The notes: a model not told the origin generated them from the letters alone. A stretch of 64,000 bases of DNA from Agelas oroides (GCA_949130485.1 OX422191.1:2017358-2081357), one strand, 5' to 3'. Shown: positions 21,953-31,632, numbered from the stretch's first letter. Translations and numbers: made by a program.

Positions 21953-23137
21953 ACACACAGGACCTGGAACAGAAGAAACCACACAGTACAACCACACATG
22001 GACGATTGTTGGTACTGTCTCCAGTTTCATTGGAGGTGTGGTACTAGGAATACTGTTAATGGTCGTCTTCTACAATAGGAAAAACTTCTACTGGAGTAAG
22101 TATCCCTCTTGTGACAGGGGAGAGAAAGGAGGGTGGTGGTGATATAGGAATAGGGGGGGTGTGGTGGTGGGGGTGTGTGGGGGTGGGGGTGTGGTGGTGG
22201 GGGTGGTGGTGTGTGGTGGTGGTGTGTGGTGATGGTGGGAGTGGTGGCAGTGGGCAGTGGTGGTATGTGGTGGTGGTGGTGGGAGTGGTGGCAGTGGTGG
22301 TGTGTGGTGGTGGTGGGAGTGGTGGCAGTGGTGGTGTGTGGTGGTGGTGGTGGTGGTGTGTGGTGGTGGTGGTGGGAGTGGTGGCAGTGGTGGTGTGTGG
22401 TGGTGGTGGGAGTGGTGGCAGTGGTGGTGTGTGGTGGTGGTGGTGGTGGTGGTGTGTGGTGGTGGGGGTGGGAGTGGTGGCAGTGGTGGTGTGTGGTGGT
22501 GGTGGGAGTGGTTGGGGTGGTGGTGTGTGGTGGTGGTGGTGGTGGTGTGTGGTGGTGGGAGTGGGTGTTTGGTAGGACAGAGGAGGACAGGACACAATGA
22601 AGAGAGGGCTTAAGTAGCTATATTTGAGGGCAAGAATACTGCAGTATAATGATGCATGCTTTCCTTCTAGCTATACAATTACTATGTAACTCTTAGTATG
22701 ATATAGCAACGGTAACCAAGGACTCTATCTTGATGTTCATGACTTTCTGATGATTCATTGGAAGCTCCATGCTACACACTGGTTCTGTGTAGAGAGTAAA
22801 TTTCAAAGCAACCATCTGCATGGAAATTGCTTACACAAAATGTTTCTAACAACTAATTAAAGAATACTGCTTGCTCTCAGAGGATTTAGTGTCAAATTAA
22901 CAGCCAACAACTATTATCATTACTGCATGCAAAATATTATAACATTACAGTATCAAAGCTTTACTAAGTTGTTGCCATGGTTTCACTCCACTTTCTCCCT
23001 TATTCATTCACACAGGGCCAAGCTACACGTCCAACACCACTTCAGCCTCACATTGCAGCAAGGAGAAAGAATTGGAGAACAATGCACCCATGCACACCTC
23101 CAAAAAACACCACCAGTTTCAATACCACCATCTCTGA
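16463..23137 (+). CDS. Secreted/type I membrane receptor-like gene: signal peptide, Ly6-like, EGF x2, Ly6-like, TM
   Basis: Six exons are joined in phase 1 throughout: 16463-16829, 17368-17484, 20487-20603, 20863-21294, 21961-22095 and 23016-23137. Phase-1 symmetrical exons, one per domain, are the usual sign of extracellular domain shuffling. The product is about 345 residues. The two cysteine-rich domains end CCCRGDLCN and CCCTENLCN, the signature of three-finger (Ly6/uPAR, activin/BMP receptor ectodomain) folds. The cytoplasmic tail is only about 45 residues, with no kinase domain, so it is not a TGF-beta receptor kinase; a co-receptor or decoy role is possible. A poly(A) signal follows at 23266. 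A frame upstream of the chosen ATG (from 16418) exists, but the signal peptide begins at 16463. Confidence 0.75.
16831..17360. repeat. Intron made of (GT)n and (CCCT)n microsatellites
   Basis: About 150 bp of GT repeats (16831-17000) is followed by about 260 bp of CCCT repeats (17095-17360). The CCCT array doubles as the pyrimidine tract of the acceptor at 17361-17367. Long spurious frames (VCVC, LPPS, GREG) arise here on both strands. Confidence 0.95.
17368..17484 (+). CDS. Receptor exon 2: EGF-like domain
   Basis: 39 residues, EPDECASSGCNHSC...CLCRAGYSLSQDRRTCEG, with six Cys in EGF order; both boundaries are phase 1. Confidence 0.8.
17516..17910. repeat. MITE with CCGTATTTCCTTGATT ends
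   Basis: The left end TACCGTATTTCCTTGATTAC and right end AAATCAAGGAAATACGGTA are inverted repeats; the element sits in receptor intron 2. A related sequence at about 51617-52155 contains the 17-bp array. Confidence 0.75.
18347..18573. repeat. MITE copy 2 (family of 2063-2278)
   Basis: Ends CAAGAACGGGGGCTTGAGTA and ACTCAAGCTGCCCGTTCTTG. Internal sequence matches 2063-2278 in reverse orientation. Confidence 0.7.
18819..19211. repeat. 393-bp MITE, TAGCCTCGTT / AACGAGGTTA ends
   Basis: TIRs of about 75 bp. The internal part matches the 21468-21849 element in the opposite orientation (for example aattaaaccctttc against gggtttaattgtg). Confidence 0.8.
19209..20040 (-). pseudogene. Decayed Crypton-type tyrosine recombinase (DUF3504-like)
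   Basis: Read on the minus strand, three broken frames hold the order found in DUF3504/QRICH1-ZMYM-type proteins. These are VPKKTRLNTEWAEKTW (N-terminal SAM-like part, about 19825-19765), then NYWLGKFVLEVRTKRGKEY...CRGLLRSLRE (about 19650-19515), then NILEDPEFIEFRGVLANEEAK (19463-19400). Frameshifts separate the blocks, and a palindrome has inserted between the last two. DUF3504 derives from Crypton transposons, which move by a tyrosine recombinase. It is oriented opposite to the receptor gene, within whose intron it lies. No catalytic core remains recognisable. Confidence 0.6.
19470..19509. mobile_element. 40-bp palindromic insertion with 9-bp target duplication
   Basis: TTGCCTTGTACCGAGGCCAC and its inverse lie between two copies of GTTCACTTC (19461-19469 and 19510-19518). 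It interrupts the Crypton-like pseudogene. Confidence 0.75.
20235..20385. repeat. Foldback element, about 150 bp
   Basis: The arms TTAGACACTCGCAGTAGGTT and AACCTACTGCGAGTGTCTAA pair almost perfectly, with a GTGACGTCATAAT / ATTATGATGTCAC core. Confidence 0.8.
20487..20603 (+). CDS. Receptor exon 3: calcium-binding EGF-like domain
   Basis: DINECLSSPCGG...CVNTEGSFHCEC...GDDGFTCEG. DINEC and the N-x(n)-F/Y spacing match the calcium-binding EGF pattern. Phase 1 at both ends. Confidence 0.85.
20863..21294 (+). CDS. Receptor exon 4: Ly6-like domain 2 and Ser/Pro stalk
   Basis: The Cys-rich domain GLVCQYQQCNRDGC...FCCCTENLCN ends in the CC-x4-CN three-finger signature. An N-glycosylation site (NET) and a Ser/Pro/Thr stalk follow. 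The donor GTTTGT at 21295 is weak but keeps phase. Confidence 0.75.
21468..21849. repeat. 382-bp MITE, reverse-orientation copy of 18819-19211
   Basis: It starts TAGCCTAGCCCCATTCCCAG and ends GGCCTGGGAACGAGGCTA. It lies in receptor intron 4, beside a (CA)n tract (21870-21955). Confidence 0.8.
21961..22095 (+). CDS. Receptor exon 5: transmembrane segment
   Basis: After TTQYNHTW (a glycosylation site) comes a hydrophobic stretch, TIVGTVSSFIGGVVLGILL, then MVVFYNRKNFYW with basic residues on the cytoplasmic side. The acceptor is the end of a CA microsatellite (cacacacag). Phase 1 at both ends. Confidence 0.75.
22130..22570. repeat. (GGT)n / (GGTGGTGTGTGGT) higher-order repeat
   Basis: The TGG-rich array has an internal repeat of about 65 bp built around GGGAGTGGTGGCAGTGGTGG. 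It is in receptor intron 5. The 140-180 aa frames on both strands (GGVWWW, HHHTPP) are artefacts. Confidence 0.95.
23016..23137 (+). CDS. Receptor exon 6: short cytoplasmic tail
   Basis: Entered in phase 1 after cattcacacag. RPSYTSNTTSASHCSKEKEL... is followed by a His/Gln-rich end and TGA at 23135. No kinase, ITIM or ITAM-like motif is seen. Confidence 0.55.
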
Positions 23138-23265
23138 ACTTGGTTGTACTTGTACTGAACAAAACAACATTGTGTTAGTACCAAACAGATATATATACTG
23201 CAAATATGTGTGCATGCGTATGATGAGTGTGTGCATATGTGCCAATGTGTATAATTGTGCCTGCT

Positions 23266-23271
23266 AATAAA
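23266..23271 (+). other. Poly(A) signal AATAAA of the receptor gene
   Basis: AATAAA lies 129 nt after the stop codon and before the convergent deaminase stop at 23369. Confidence 0.6.
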
Positions 23272-23368
23272 ACTCTATACATGGTCATATGTCCTATGTC
23301 CTTATGTTTGTAGTAGTATGTTGTCAACTCAGACTATACTATGAAGTACATATATTGTCCAGTAGCAC

Positions 23369-24046
23369 TTAGAATGCTTCAGCAGGGGGTAGACGACGAG
23401 AATATGAAACTTTGTAAACAACAATACCAGCTCCTTGCATTCGTGTAATATTTTTGACGTTTTCAGATTCATCCAGATAGCACCCACTAGTAAACACAAC
23501 GATCAGTTTAACTGTAGGACGGATGTCAGTGTGATAGGTTAAAATCTCACTTGTACAGTCAGAGCACGGAAGAAGCCAGGAATACAGAATGATACATTTT
23601 GGACCAGTACGATGATCTTCTTTATAACCATTCCACAGCTGATATTCCTGATCCAAGAGAATCTTTTCACAGTGATGACCCTTATCTGGTCTAGCAACAA
23701 GGTAGTTTTTCAGATTATAACGAGGAAAGTACGAATACGTTTTGTCAACAAGATGAGTAGTATGCGATGGAGCCTGGATTCTACTCCATGTGCTTTCTGC
23801 TGTGAAGATGAGAACTGCAAACTGGTCTTTTTTCAAACGCTGCCCATTAAACAGTTCTATTACATTCTGAATAAAGTCATAAAACTCAGGTGCTTGAGAT
23901 CTTCGAAGAGCTACACTTTGCAGGTAAGCCGCATCTTCAGGAACTTGCCATAATTGAGGAACCATCTGAGGCCAGGACCAACATATGCCACACACTATGC
24001 ACAGCACCACTACTAAGATTGCAGGGATGACTGAATCCCATTCCAT
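23369..24046 (-). CDS. Membrane-anchored AID/APOBEC-like cytidine deaminase
   Basis: A 225-residue intronless frame starts at an ATG directly followed by a signal-anchor (VIPAILVVVLCIVCGICW, residues 6-23). The body has the two zinc-site motifs of the cytidine deaminase fold: H125-C-E127 (HxE, where His binds zinc and Glu shuttles the proton) and, 32 residues on, SWLLP160-C161-SD-C164 (PCxxC). A Ser-Trp before PCxxC is typical of AID/APOBEC proteins. The upstream LVDKTYSYFPRYN block may be beta-strand 1-2. Secreted or anchored AID/APOBEC-like deaminases have been described in several animal lineages, and this seems to be one. The substrate is unknown; a lumenal or extracellular active site would suggest foreign nucleic acid. 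It is convergent with the receptor gene (231 bp between stops) and divergent from gene B. Confidence 0.7.
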   Translation of the reverse strand: MEWDSVIPAILVVVLCIVCGICWSWPQMVPQLWQVPEDAAYLQSVALRRSQAPEFYDFIQNVIELFNGQRLKKDQFAVLIFTAESTWSRIQAPSHTTHLVDKTYSYFPRYNLKNYLVARPDKGHHCEKILLDQEYQLWNGYKEDHRTGPKCIILYSWLLPCSDCTSEILTYHTDIRPTVKLIVVFTSGCYLDESENVKNITRMQGAGIVVYKVSYSRRLPPAEAF

Positions 24047-26670
24047 TGCATGTACCTTGGGGGGAGTGGGTAAACAACCTGTGGAGAGAGTAGTGGTTAT
24101 ATATAAAAGCTCACTGCTTGCGACTTTTCTCTAGCCATTGACTAATCATTTGCTTGTCACACCCCATTTTGCATGGAAGACAGTCACTTACGTACATGAT
24201 TAAAACTCTTCGCCTTATTTTGTGGCTATAGGTAGTAACTAGCCTTAGAGTACTTTCATAAATTTGATTGGTCCACTACAAGTCTTAGAATGCAATAGCG
24301 ACTTATATCATAGGGTGTGAAAAGTGTATATTACCATATGAGGTAAAGCAGCTCAATTTTGACACAAATGTGCTAAACCAGAAAGGTTTACACTGGAAGT
24401 AAGCTGCAGCCACATCTATGGCCATTGGCACACTTTCCAGAATGTAGTCAATATTAATTCAATTTTTCACTAATTTCAGAAAATTAGAAAATGAGATCTA
24501 AACATGCCAGGACATTGTAAAACAAGGCCAAAACATTAAGCTGTACATAATATTTTTGGGAATGCCCCTTCTGTCGAAATTAAGTGCTCCATCCTACATT
24601 ATACTATAATTTTGCACCATTTTGTTATGCTCTAGATGATTAGTAACTCTCAGGCCCTCAGGGGCCATATACATCACTGGCCAGGACTGGTGGACTGGAC
24701 TGGTGGACTGACACTAAAAATCATTTTGAAATTCATGCTTTCTAACAAGATTCAATCGCCTGTAGGGTTGCATGATGTACTATACTAACCCCAAAACAGT
24801 TGCACAGACTGACTTTGATACCAAGCTAATAATTTTTTGATGACAATAACCAACACATAGACTGAGTTCACTTTCAAAAATTGTCAGGGGAGTGGGGAGC
24901 AAAAGTTGCACTTAGCCTCCCAAGAGATTTTAACACTGAGATTGGCAGTGCACACATGGGTTGCAAGAAGAAAAGAACAAGGTTGTTTGATCAAGCTTGC
25001 TCACTATTATACACTTGAGTGTTTAATGCAGTGTATAGTATGTATGATGCTGTATTATGACGACTGAACAGTTTACCAAACTGTAAACCTCATCTGTGGC
25101 CCTAGGACCTTCACTGAAGTCAGGACATATGGGAGGAGAAAGCCATTACACACTGGCTAGAAAGATCTTCACTAATTAGTACTGTAGGCCTAGTGAGTGA
25201 TTTGCTTCAAGACCATGCAGAAAGAAGGCTGCGGGGTTTCCACACGTGAGGCAACTCCACAGGCACAGGCGAGGGAGTCTCATTCTGAGGAAGCTGATTT
25301 TAGTGCCAGTCCATCAGTCCAGTCCACTAGTCCAGTCTAGTGATTGTAGACGGCCGGCCCTCGGGTTTCTAAATCGCTAAGAACGAGATCCGGCCCTCCG
25401 ACTCGGCGTGGAAATTATGCAACTATGTCGATCGTTTTAGCCTCGTCTTATATCCCGTCCAGCCTTTCAGTGCTGACTCCTCCTCGGCGGTTATATGAAC
25501 AACTTACAACGGTATTTTCCTTCACGCTGAGGGCCCGACAACCAGAGCAGTAACACCGACCAACTATAAACTTCTCCCGCGTAGGCGTGTCCACGTACTA
25601 TGCTGGGTTGCAAATACATGTAAGAATGTCCCGGTGGGCGTGTTGGTTATATCAAGATGCGCACAGAATTCCTCCGAAGCCTACTGAATATATTAAAAGC
25701 AGGGAGGGTAGTGAATATTTACAGCTAAAACCGTTGAAGTGGCTCACTTTGTGGCCACAGTAAGCACACGAGTGTCTACAGTGATCTTCTTGCTGCTGGA
25801 GGGGCTGCTCGAAACGATTTTACCGCTACGGTAAATGGTAGCCACTCGAAAAGGAAAGGTATGAATGACAGTACCGAATTTCTCTGACATATTAACGAAA
25901 GGTGATATCGCAAAAACTGACGCACGCACACAACAGTATTCCACCACCTTTCTCCTAAAACTGGTTTCCCCCGGAACAATTTTTTTTTTCCTCAAATATT
26001 TGGCCCACTCTGAAAAACGTGTTCGCACTTTTGCCCAGCTATGACATGTTTTTCCAGGGGTGAACATTTTTATCTCTGGGAGGTAGTCCAAATTTTTCAG
26101 AGGGGGCCATTGCTTTTGCAGGGGGTCCAAAAATTAGTTCCGAGAGGGCCATTTTTGCCGTGACAGGCGTCTACTGATTCCCGTTTAGCTGGCGATTCAA
26201 CTTCTGTCAGTGTTCTGTCAGTTCTCAGTCAGTGCAAAGCCAAAGGTGAGTTATTGACTGCAAACATGAACATGAATGCAGCCTAGTAGAGTTAGGCTAA
26301 TGCAACGAAAAAATCAATGTGCCGGACGAAAGTGGGTGGGGCAAATGTTGTACTAATTATAAAGTTTGGGTCTACAACTTTCTCCAGGTAGCAATGTAGT
26401 GGAAAGAAGGCCTTTGATATAATATTGAGTCAAGAGTGTAGGAAATAATGAGTGTGGCTATAAAACTGGGAGTATATTAGTCCTCCCCTAGCCACAGTCT
26501 CTGTCTCAAACCCAAAACCAGTATGCTGGAAGTGGTGTACTGGTATGCGCCAGATGAGGTTTGGAAATGGACTAGTCTGTGGTTCCTGTGCTATGCAGGA
26601 ACTTAAAATACAAATGACCGGTAAAAATCATTACTGGTATTATCAATTGACTGTTTTCTCTCCGCCTCCA
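24047..26670. other. Divergent intergenic region between deaminase and gene B
   Basis: It should hold both 5' regions. Contents: AT-rich unique DNA, the second 'GGACTGGACTGG' MITE (24674-25354), and a repeat-like stretch (25744-26160) with a 128-aa minus-strand frame that resembles no family and ends in fragments seen in other repeats. No core promoter can be assigned. Confidence 0.4.
24674..25354. repeat. MITE copy 2 (family of 13528-14179)
   Basis: The right end, TGATTGTAGACGGCC, and the internal 'aagccattacacactgg' and 'aactccacaggc' blocks match copy 1. The left end is eroded. Confidence 0.75.
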
Positions 26671-26700
26671 GTCAGTTTTGGGCTCAAGAAAGTTTACACA

Positions 26701-27154
26701 ATGAGAGCTTTCCAAAGGACACGACCTCAGTGCTTTAACCCTCGGTTCCAGTGCCAACTGGGTTATGTGACTCCTGGTCATGCTTTCGTTTTGGCTGTGT
26801 GTATTTTCATGCTGCCGATGGCAGTGGTTGCAGATGAACATGCACAGCTAACCACTACAGAGCCTGTCATCCTATTTGGCCGGTGGTGTGTTCACCCACG
26901 TCACATCTTCAAACACACCTCCCTCATACTACCATCCCTCAACAATATACTACCAGCCATGGCCCTTCAGAATGTGGAAGTGAAGTCGAACATTTGGTGT
27001 CTGTCACGTTCCTTGTCCCATACCAGAGTCTGCCATGTTTCCTCCAGCCCGGGTCTCAGTATTTGTTCAGGTCTAGGGAGGATGGTGGTAGGGGCAGTGG
27101 TGGTTCTGCTGCTGCTGATGAGTGGGGATATAGAGACAAATCCAGGGCCTGTTG
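26701..27154 (+). CDS. Gene B exon 1: leader with 2A ribosome-skipping motif
   Basis: The frame is open from before 26671, where a good acceptor (ctccgcctccag) could mark the exon start; the first ATG after it is 26701. A hydrophobic stretch (AFVLAVCIFMLPMAVVA) about 30 residues in may act as a signal or anchor. Near the end, MVVGAVVVLLLLMSG precedes DIETNPGP. The exon ends in phase 1 at GTGAGT. An internal Met at 27082 would give just the hydrophobic leader plus 2A, the minimal form seen in genes A and C from their internal Met. Confidence 0.6.
27127..27150 (+). other. 2A peptide motif DIETNPGP, gene B
   Basis: Exact consensus with Ile at the second position. Four bases separate the final Pro codon from the donor. 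Downstream product begins with Pro and continues into the death domain. Confidence 0.85.
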
Positions 27155-28915
27155 GTGAGTGTATCACTGAGTTATGTTTATTCAGAATTGGTACGAATGT
27201 AGCTTCATTCCCCTATCAGTCGTACTGTTAGTATGTCGTCACTGATCCTTCACTTACTTCAGGCGCTTGCTTACTCATGGGCTAAAGTTTTGCACATCAT
27301 TGTGTGAACACTTTTACAGCTCTGTACAACTGCTTTTTAATGAAAATGGCTGGGAATCATGAGCATACACTATAAAAGGGTTACTTCGACAGGCAAGCAG
27401 AGGAAGCAAACTTAGAATGGTAGGTAGGGTGAGGAATGTTTCACTATACAATAGTTAGGAGTTTGCACTATGTGCATGTGTGTATGTAAGCATGCAAGGG
27501 TAGGGGGGATATGGGAGCATGCTTCCCTAGGAAAAGTAGACACTCTGAATTACTTCTGAGGCCATCCTGATGTTGGAAAATAGCTGTGTTTGAAACACTG
27601 GCAATTTTGCCTACAGCATATATGCACAGGAAGCATTGTCTGACTGTCACTCCAAGGTTAATTAATTCACTGTAAAAACATTTTGGTTACTTCAGCCATA
27701 TTTCAGTTATCTCAGTTGCATGTGTATTGTGTACACATCTTGAAGTTCAAGAAATGCTTCTAAAGAAGACCTATCAATTAGCATTTCTGGAAAGGGGTTT
27801 GGTTACACAGTTATATATGGTAGAAATGCCGGTAATGTAGCCACTAGTGAAATAGGACTTCTGAAGGAAGCAACTATTTTAACTAAAGAAGTTCTTGGAT
27901 GAAATTTCCAGAAACCTATTTTAGAAGCATTCCTGGGACTTTAGATAATGATACCACTCTGGTGCAACTGAGATAACCTACATACAGTGTTGGCTTAGCC
28001 ACTACAACTGATGCATTGGCTACTGGTTTCAGCACTTTGGCTTACTCTACCAACTACGTATCATAATGTCGCTGGTTATGCAAAAAATTTTGTACTCTAC
28101 CGGTATGCATCTGCTGAAGTGAGTACTAACTGTCTATACATAGATTGTCTCTAGTCTTGTTGAGTGAGGAACCCAGTGGGAACGTAGCAGGCAGACCCTA
28201 GAATGTCAGCTTTAGAAAGAAATATATACACAACTGTACAATTTCATTTACCAGTAACTTGAGATGGGCTTCCTCAGTTGCAGTTTGTCCTCATCTAGGC
28301 CCAGATCTTGACCAACCATCTAACTTCCGTCATGTGAGCTTTATCCCATGTCTGTTTCAAGAAGACATGAATTCTTCAAAACTTAGGCTTATGTAACAAT
28401 ACATGAATATTGCCAAAGTTTTAACCCACATGAATATTACCTGCCATCAAATAATACATGAATACAGCCAGAATTTTACCCCCTGCATCGGTAATGCCCT
28501 AACCCTCATTCCCAAGCTATCCCCATTGCACAACCCCACAAAATTGGGCAGGTCCTGCATGGGAACAAGGCAAATGCCTTTCTTCATGGAAGGAAAAATT
28601 TTGTTGTGTGATAGTACAACACTATATATGGCTCTGCATTATGTGGTAGATTTTTGAGTTGGCATCAACAGCAAAGTCAACAACAATTGCTAGCTAACAA
28701 GGCAAAACAAATTATATGCCATTTAGTGGTTCACATAACAGTTAATGCTCTATCAAGTGTTTGTGCATGTTATTATAACCATGTGCGTTTTGGCGTAATC
28801 ATGAGATCAGAAATAAATATGGGTGTCCTTCATTCAAAATTCCTGCCCATGACAGTGTGAACTTAGTAATAGTAGTGTAAGATTTATTTGATAAGGTCCA
28901 TTTGTAATCTTTCAG
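27155..28915. other. Gene B intron 1, no gene seen
   Basis: It contains a partial MITE with ACTGTAAAAACATTTTGGTT start (27669 onward) of the family at 30909 and 55391. Nothing coding is supported. Confidence 0.5.
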
Positions 28916-29221
28916 GAAATAAGCTGATCACAGATGATCTTGGTTGTGTGCTGGAGGAGGTTCTTGACGTGTCTGCACAGTGGTATCACCTTGGACTCCA
29001 GCTCAAAGTGAAGACTGGAACGCTGGACAGCATCAGAACACAGTTCTCTTGCCCTAGAGACCAGCTCCTGGAGATGCTTAAGACTTGGTTGACAACTGGC
29101 AATGATCCCAGCTGGCAGACTCTTACTGATGCTCTCAGAAAAGACAGTGTAGGAGCTAGTCAGCTAGCTCGCAGTCTGGAGGCAAAGCACTTCAATGTGG
29201 AGAGACCTGAAGGAGACAGAG
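28916..29221 (+). CDS. Gene B exon 2: death domain
   Basis: 102 residues in phase 1-1. LITDDLGCVLEEV..VSAQWYHLGLQLKV..LDSIRTQFSCPRDQLLEMLKTWLTT...SWQTLTDALRKDSVGASQLA shows six-helix death-domain hallmarks: the WxxLGLxL-type helix 2, the LxxMLxxWL helix 4-5 and the WxxLxxALR helix 5-6. Death domains form homotypic contacts in apoptotic and NF-kB signalling. If the 2A site works, this domain becomes the N-terminus of a cytosolic product. Confidence 0.8.
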
Positions 29222-29383
29222 GTATGTCGGCCTATGACAGCCTAAACAATGTTTTCCCTCCTTCACCGGTGTCTGAGCCTAGACCCATTGTGATCACACA
29301 ACAGACCAACATGCAAGAGAGCATACATAAGTAAAATGGATATTTGCGCTCAACAACAGACTTCTTTATTTTCATCTCTTCAG

Positions 29384-29506
29384 GTACCTCCCCTCCCTCT
29401 TTTTCTTCCCGTATTGCTGAAAAACCTGCTCCTTTAAAGATACCTCTCATTCCACAAGCGGACAATGAGACCACACACCCTTATTCTCTCACAGCACCAC
29501 ACACAG
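29384..29506 (+). CDS. Gene B exon 3: Pro/Ser-rich linker
   Basis: 41 residues (GTSPPSFSSRIAEKPAPLK..) in phase 1 at both ends, low complexity, between the death domain and the 290-residue domain. Function is likely that of a spacer. Confidence 0.55.
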
Positions 29507-29946
29507 GTATGACAACACACAACTTTAAGTACCTATGAGAGGATCTGTTTTGATTGTGACACACCCCTTGACATGCTGTTGAAATTTGGTTGGCCAAATT
29601 GCTTATTAATTCTGTAACTTTATTTTGTACCTTAAATATGGTATCAAGTGGGCAGATAATGTGGCTTCACAGTGCATGGCTCACAAAGCTACTTCAATGT
29701 AAAGTAGTCATATATCAATAATAATCATACTTGGTTTAATTGAGTCTAAACTATATACATCATAAACCACTGTGTATGTGTGGTGTGGTGTGTGTGTGTG
29801 TCTGTGTGTGTACATGGGGATGAAGGAACGGAAGGGAGAAGGGAAAGGGGAGAGGAATGGGGGAGGAAGAGTGGAGGAGGAGATGGAGATGGAAGAAGGG
29901 GGAAGGGAAGAGGGGAAAGAATATAATATATATTTCTATACTACAG

Positions 29947-30818
29947 AAACTCAGAAGGCAAACTGGCACAGCAGCAGCAGTAGCAGTATCAGTTCTCCTG
30001 CATCACCATTTGGGTGTGGTTGTGGCAAGTGCACATTTTTCAGCTTCATTGAAAAGGGCTGCCCAACACCTCTCTCGTCAATAGGTTTGTTCCCCTACCT
30101 TGACGTAAGTGGACTTACCAATGAGCAACAGCAGGGACTAAAACAAAGGCTTTGTTGTGAATCTCACGAAATTATGATACAATTTCAAAAGCTTGTTAGA
30201 GCAACAGTGAAGTCCCTCACAAAGCAGCAGATACCATTATCAGAATTACGGTCACTAGTGATGACTCTAGGAGCATTTGATCCAGTGTACAAAAAATCAC
30301 AAGTGTCAGCATTTTACCATTGCTTTAAAGACCTGGAAAAAGCGAATGAGGTGTCAGATATCTTCTGGATTCTCAAAGACTATTTTTCATTTTTCAATTA
30401 TCATATTATTGAGCACATTATCACAGAGCTCGGCACAGAGGAAGACAACCAAAACCTACAGACGTACAAGGAACAATTTGATCAGTATGCGAAACGAAGG
30501 ATCTATGAATGCCTGCCATGGTTTGGACCTATAAGTGAAACAGGTCATGTTGATGTCTTTGTGAAAGTAGACTCCGAGTATGACAATTTTAGTGTCAAGG
30601 AAGTGGAAAATTTTTGTTGGAAACTATGCAGAATTTATGGCATTACATCTCACAGTGTGTTTCGACTCTGTCAAGTTGAAAAGGGCTGTTTGCAGTTCAT
30701 GTTTCAGATACCCTCATTTATGCAACAGGAATTATTTCCACTTTCAAGTGAGCAAGAGACAGCCCTTGCTGAAGAGGGAGTGATCAAGCTCACGTGTGGC
30801 GATTACCAGTTTATTAAG
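29947..30818 (+). CDS. Gene B exon 4: 290-residue domain of unnamed family (domain X)
   Basis: Entered in phase 1 after tatactacag and left in phase 0. After a Ser-rich start and a CGCGKC cluster come LFPYLDVSGLTNEQQQGLKQ, then helical blocks (LKDYFSFFNYHIIEHIITELG, YKEQFDQYAKRRIYECLP) and a final alpha/beta part ending EEGVIKLTCGDYQF. I recall similar sequences recurring in predicted sponge proteins, often beside death domains, but know no Pfam name and could not search. The layout suggests a compact helical adaptor. An open frame from 29772 runs in from a purine-rich repeat and should not be taken as the start. Confidence 0.7.
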
Positions 30819-30908
30819 GTATTAGCTAGTTGTAGTTTGCTTACTGTAGTCCCCACACACAACTTGAATATGATAGCTATTATGTGCATGGCTAGCTACA
30901 TACTATAT

Positions 30909-31166
30909 ACACTGCAAAAACAAAGTTGTTATTTTAGCTAAGTATTTGGTTACTACAGTTGCGTGACTATCCTTACTATAAAATTTTATGAATGCAGTGC
31001 TGGAAAAGAATTCATGCAGTGGGAGCTGATGCTTGAATAAACTTTACTAGCCTCCCATAAAATGTTTTTACAAGCACTACATTCTTTGAATTAGCATAGG
31101 AAGGACAGTCACGCAATTGTAGTAACCAAATAATTTGCTAAAACCACAATTTTGTTTTTACAGTGT
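30909..31166. repeat. 258-bp MITE, CACTGCAAAAAC ends, copy 1
   Basis: The left end CACTGCAAAAACAAAGTTGT and right end TTTTGTTTTTACAGTG are inverted. The same element recurs at 31685-31927, inside the same gene. Confidence 0.8.
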
Positions 31167-31598
31167 ATGTACAGGCACACATAATGTGATGTGTCAAAGA
31201 AGGGTAGCTATACCTAACATGTAAGTATAGTTTAGTTGCTTCACTTGTGCATGGCTATAGCTAATTGCTTGTTTTAATTAGGTATATACAAGGTAGGGTG
31301 ATGATAAGCACACACTCCTCTTAGAACTGACAGTTTACAACTATTTTTACCACTGTTAAGAATGTTTTGGTAAAAATAACAAAGGTGTGGTTGCATTGGA
31401 GGAGTACAGGCTGTTTATTCTTTAGCTCTTCTTTTTCCCTGTGGGAATTGCTCAGGATAGAACTAGGATACTATACTCAAGAGATTTACTCCCACAGGCA
31501 CATCTCAGATTAACAATCCTTTGTTATTTTAACCAACACTTTTTTACAGTGGACTGGAGTATTGATTCACATTGTACTATATGGTGTCTTTTATTCAG

Positions 31599-31632
31599 GA
31601 ATTGAAAGATTCACCCACAGAAAGTAGTGATG
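31599..31632 (+). CDS. Gene B exon 5: 34-nt micro-exon
   Basis: ELKDSPTESSD between acceptor ttttattcag and donor GTAAGT. It converts phase 0 to phase 1, exactly what is needed to join exon 4 to the LRAT exon at 33196. The phase match is the main support. Confidence 0.5.

Noticed and set aside
22056-22613. Frames of 118-179 aa rich in HHHTPP or GGVWWW
   Set aside because: All derive from the GGT-rich repeat.
25744-26130. 128-aa minus-strand frame as a gene
   Set aside because: It lies in repeat-like sequence, has no domain and no splice or codon support.
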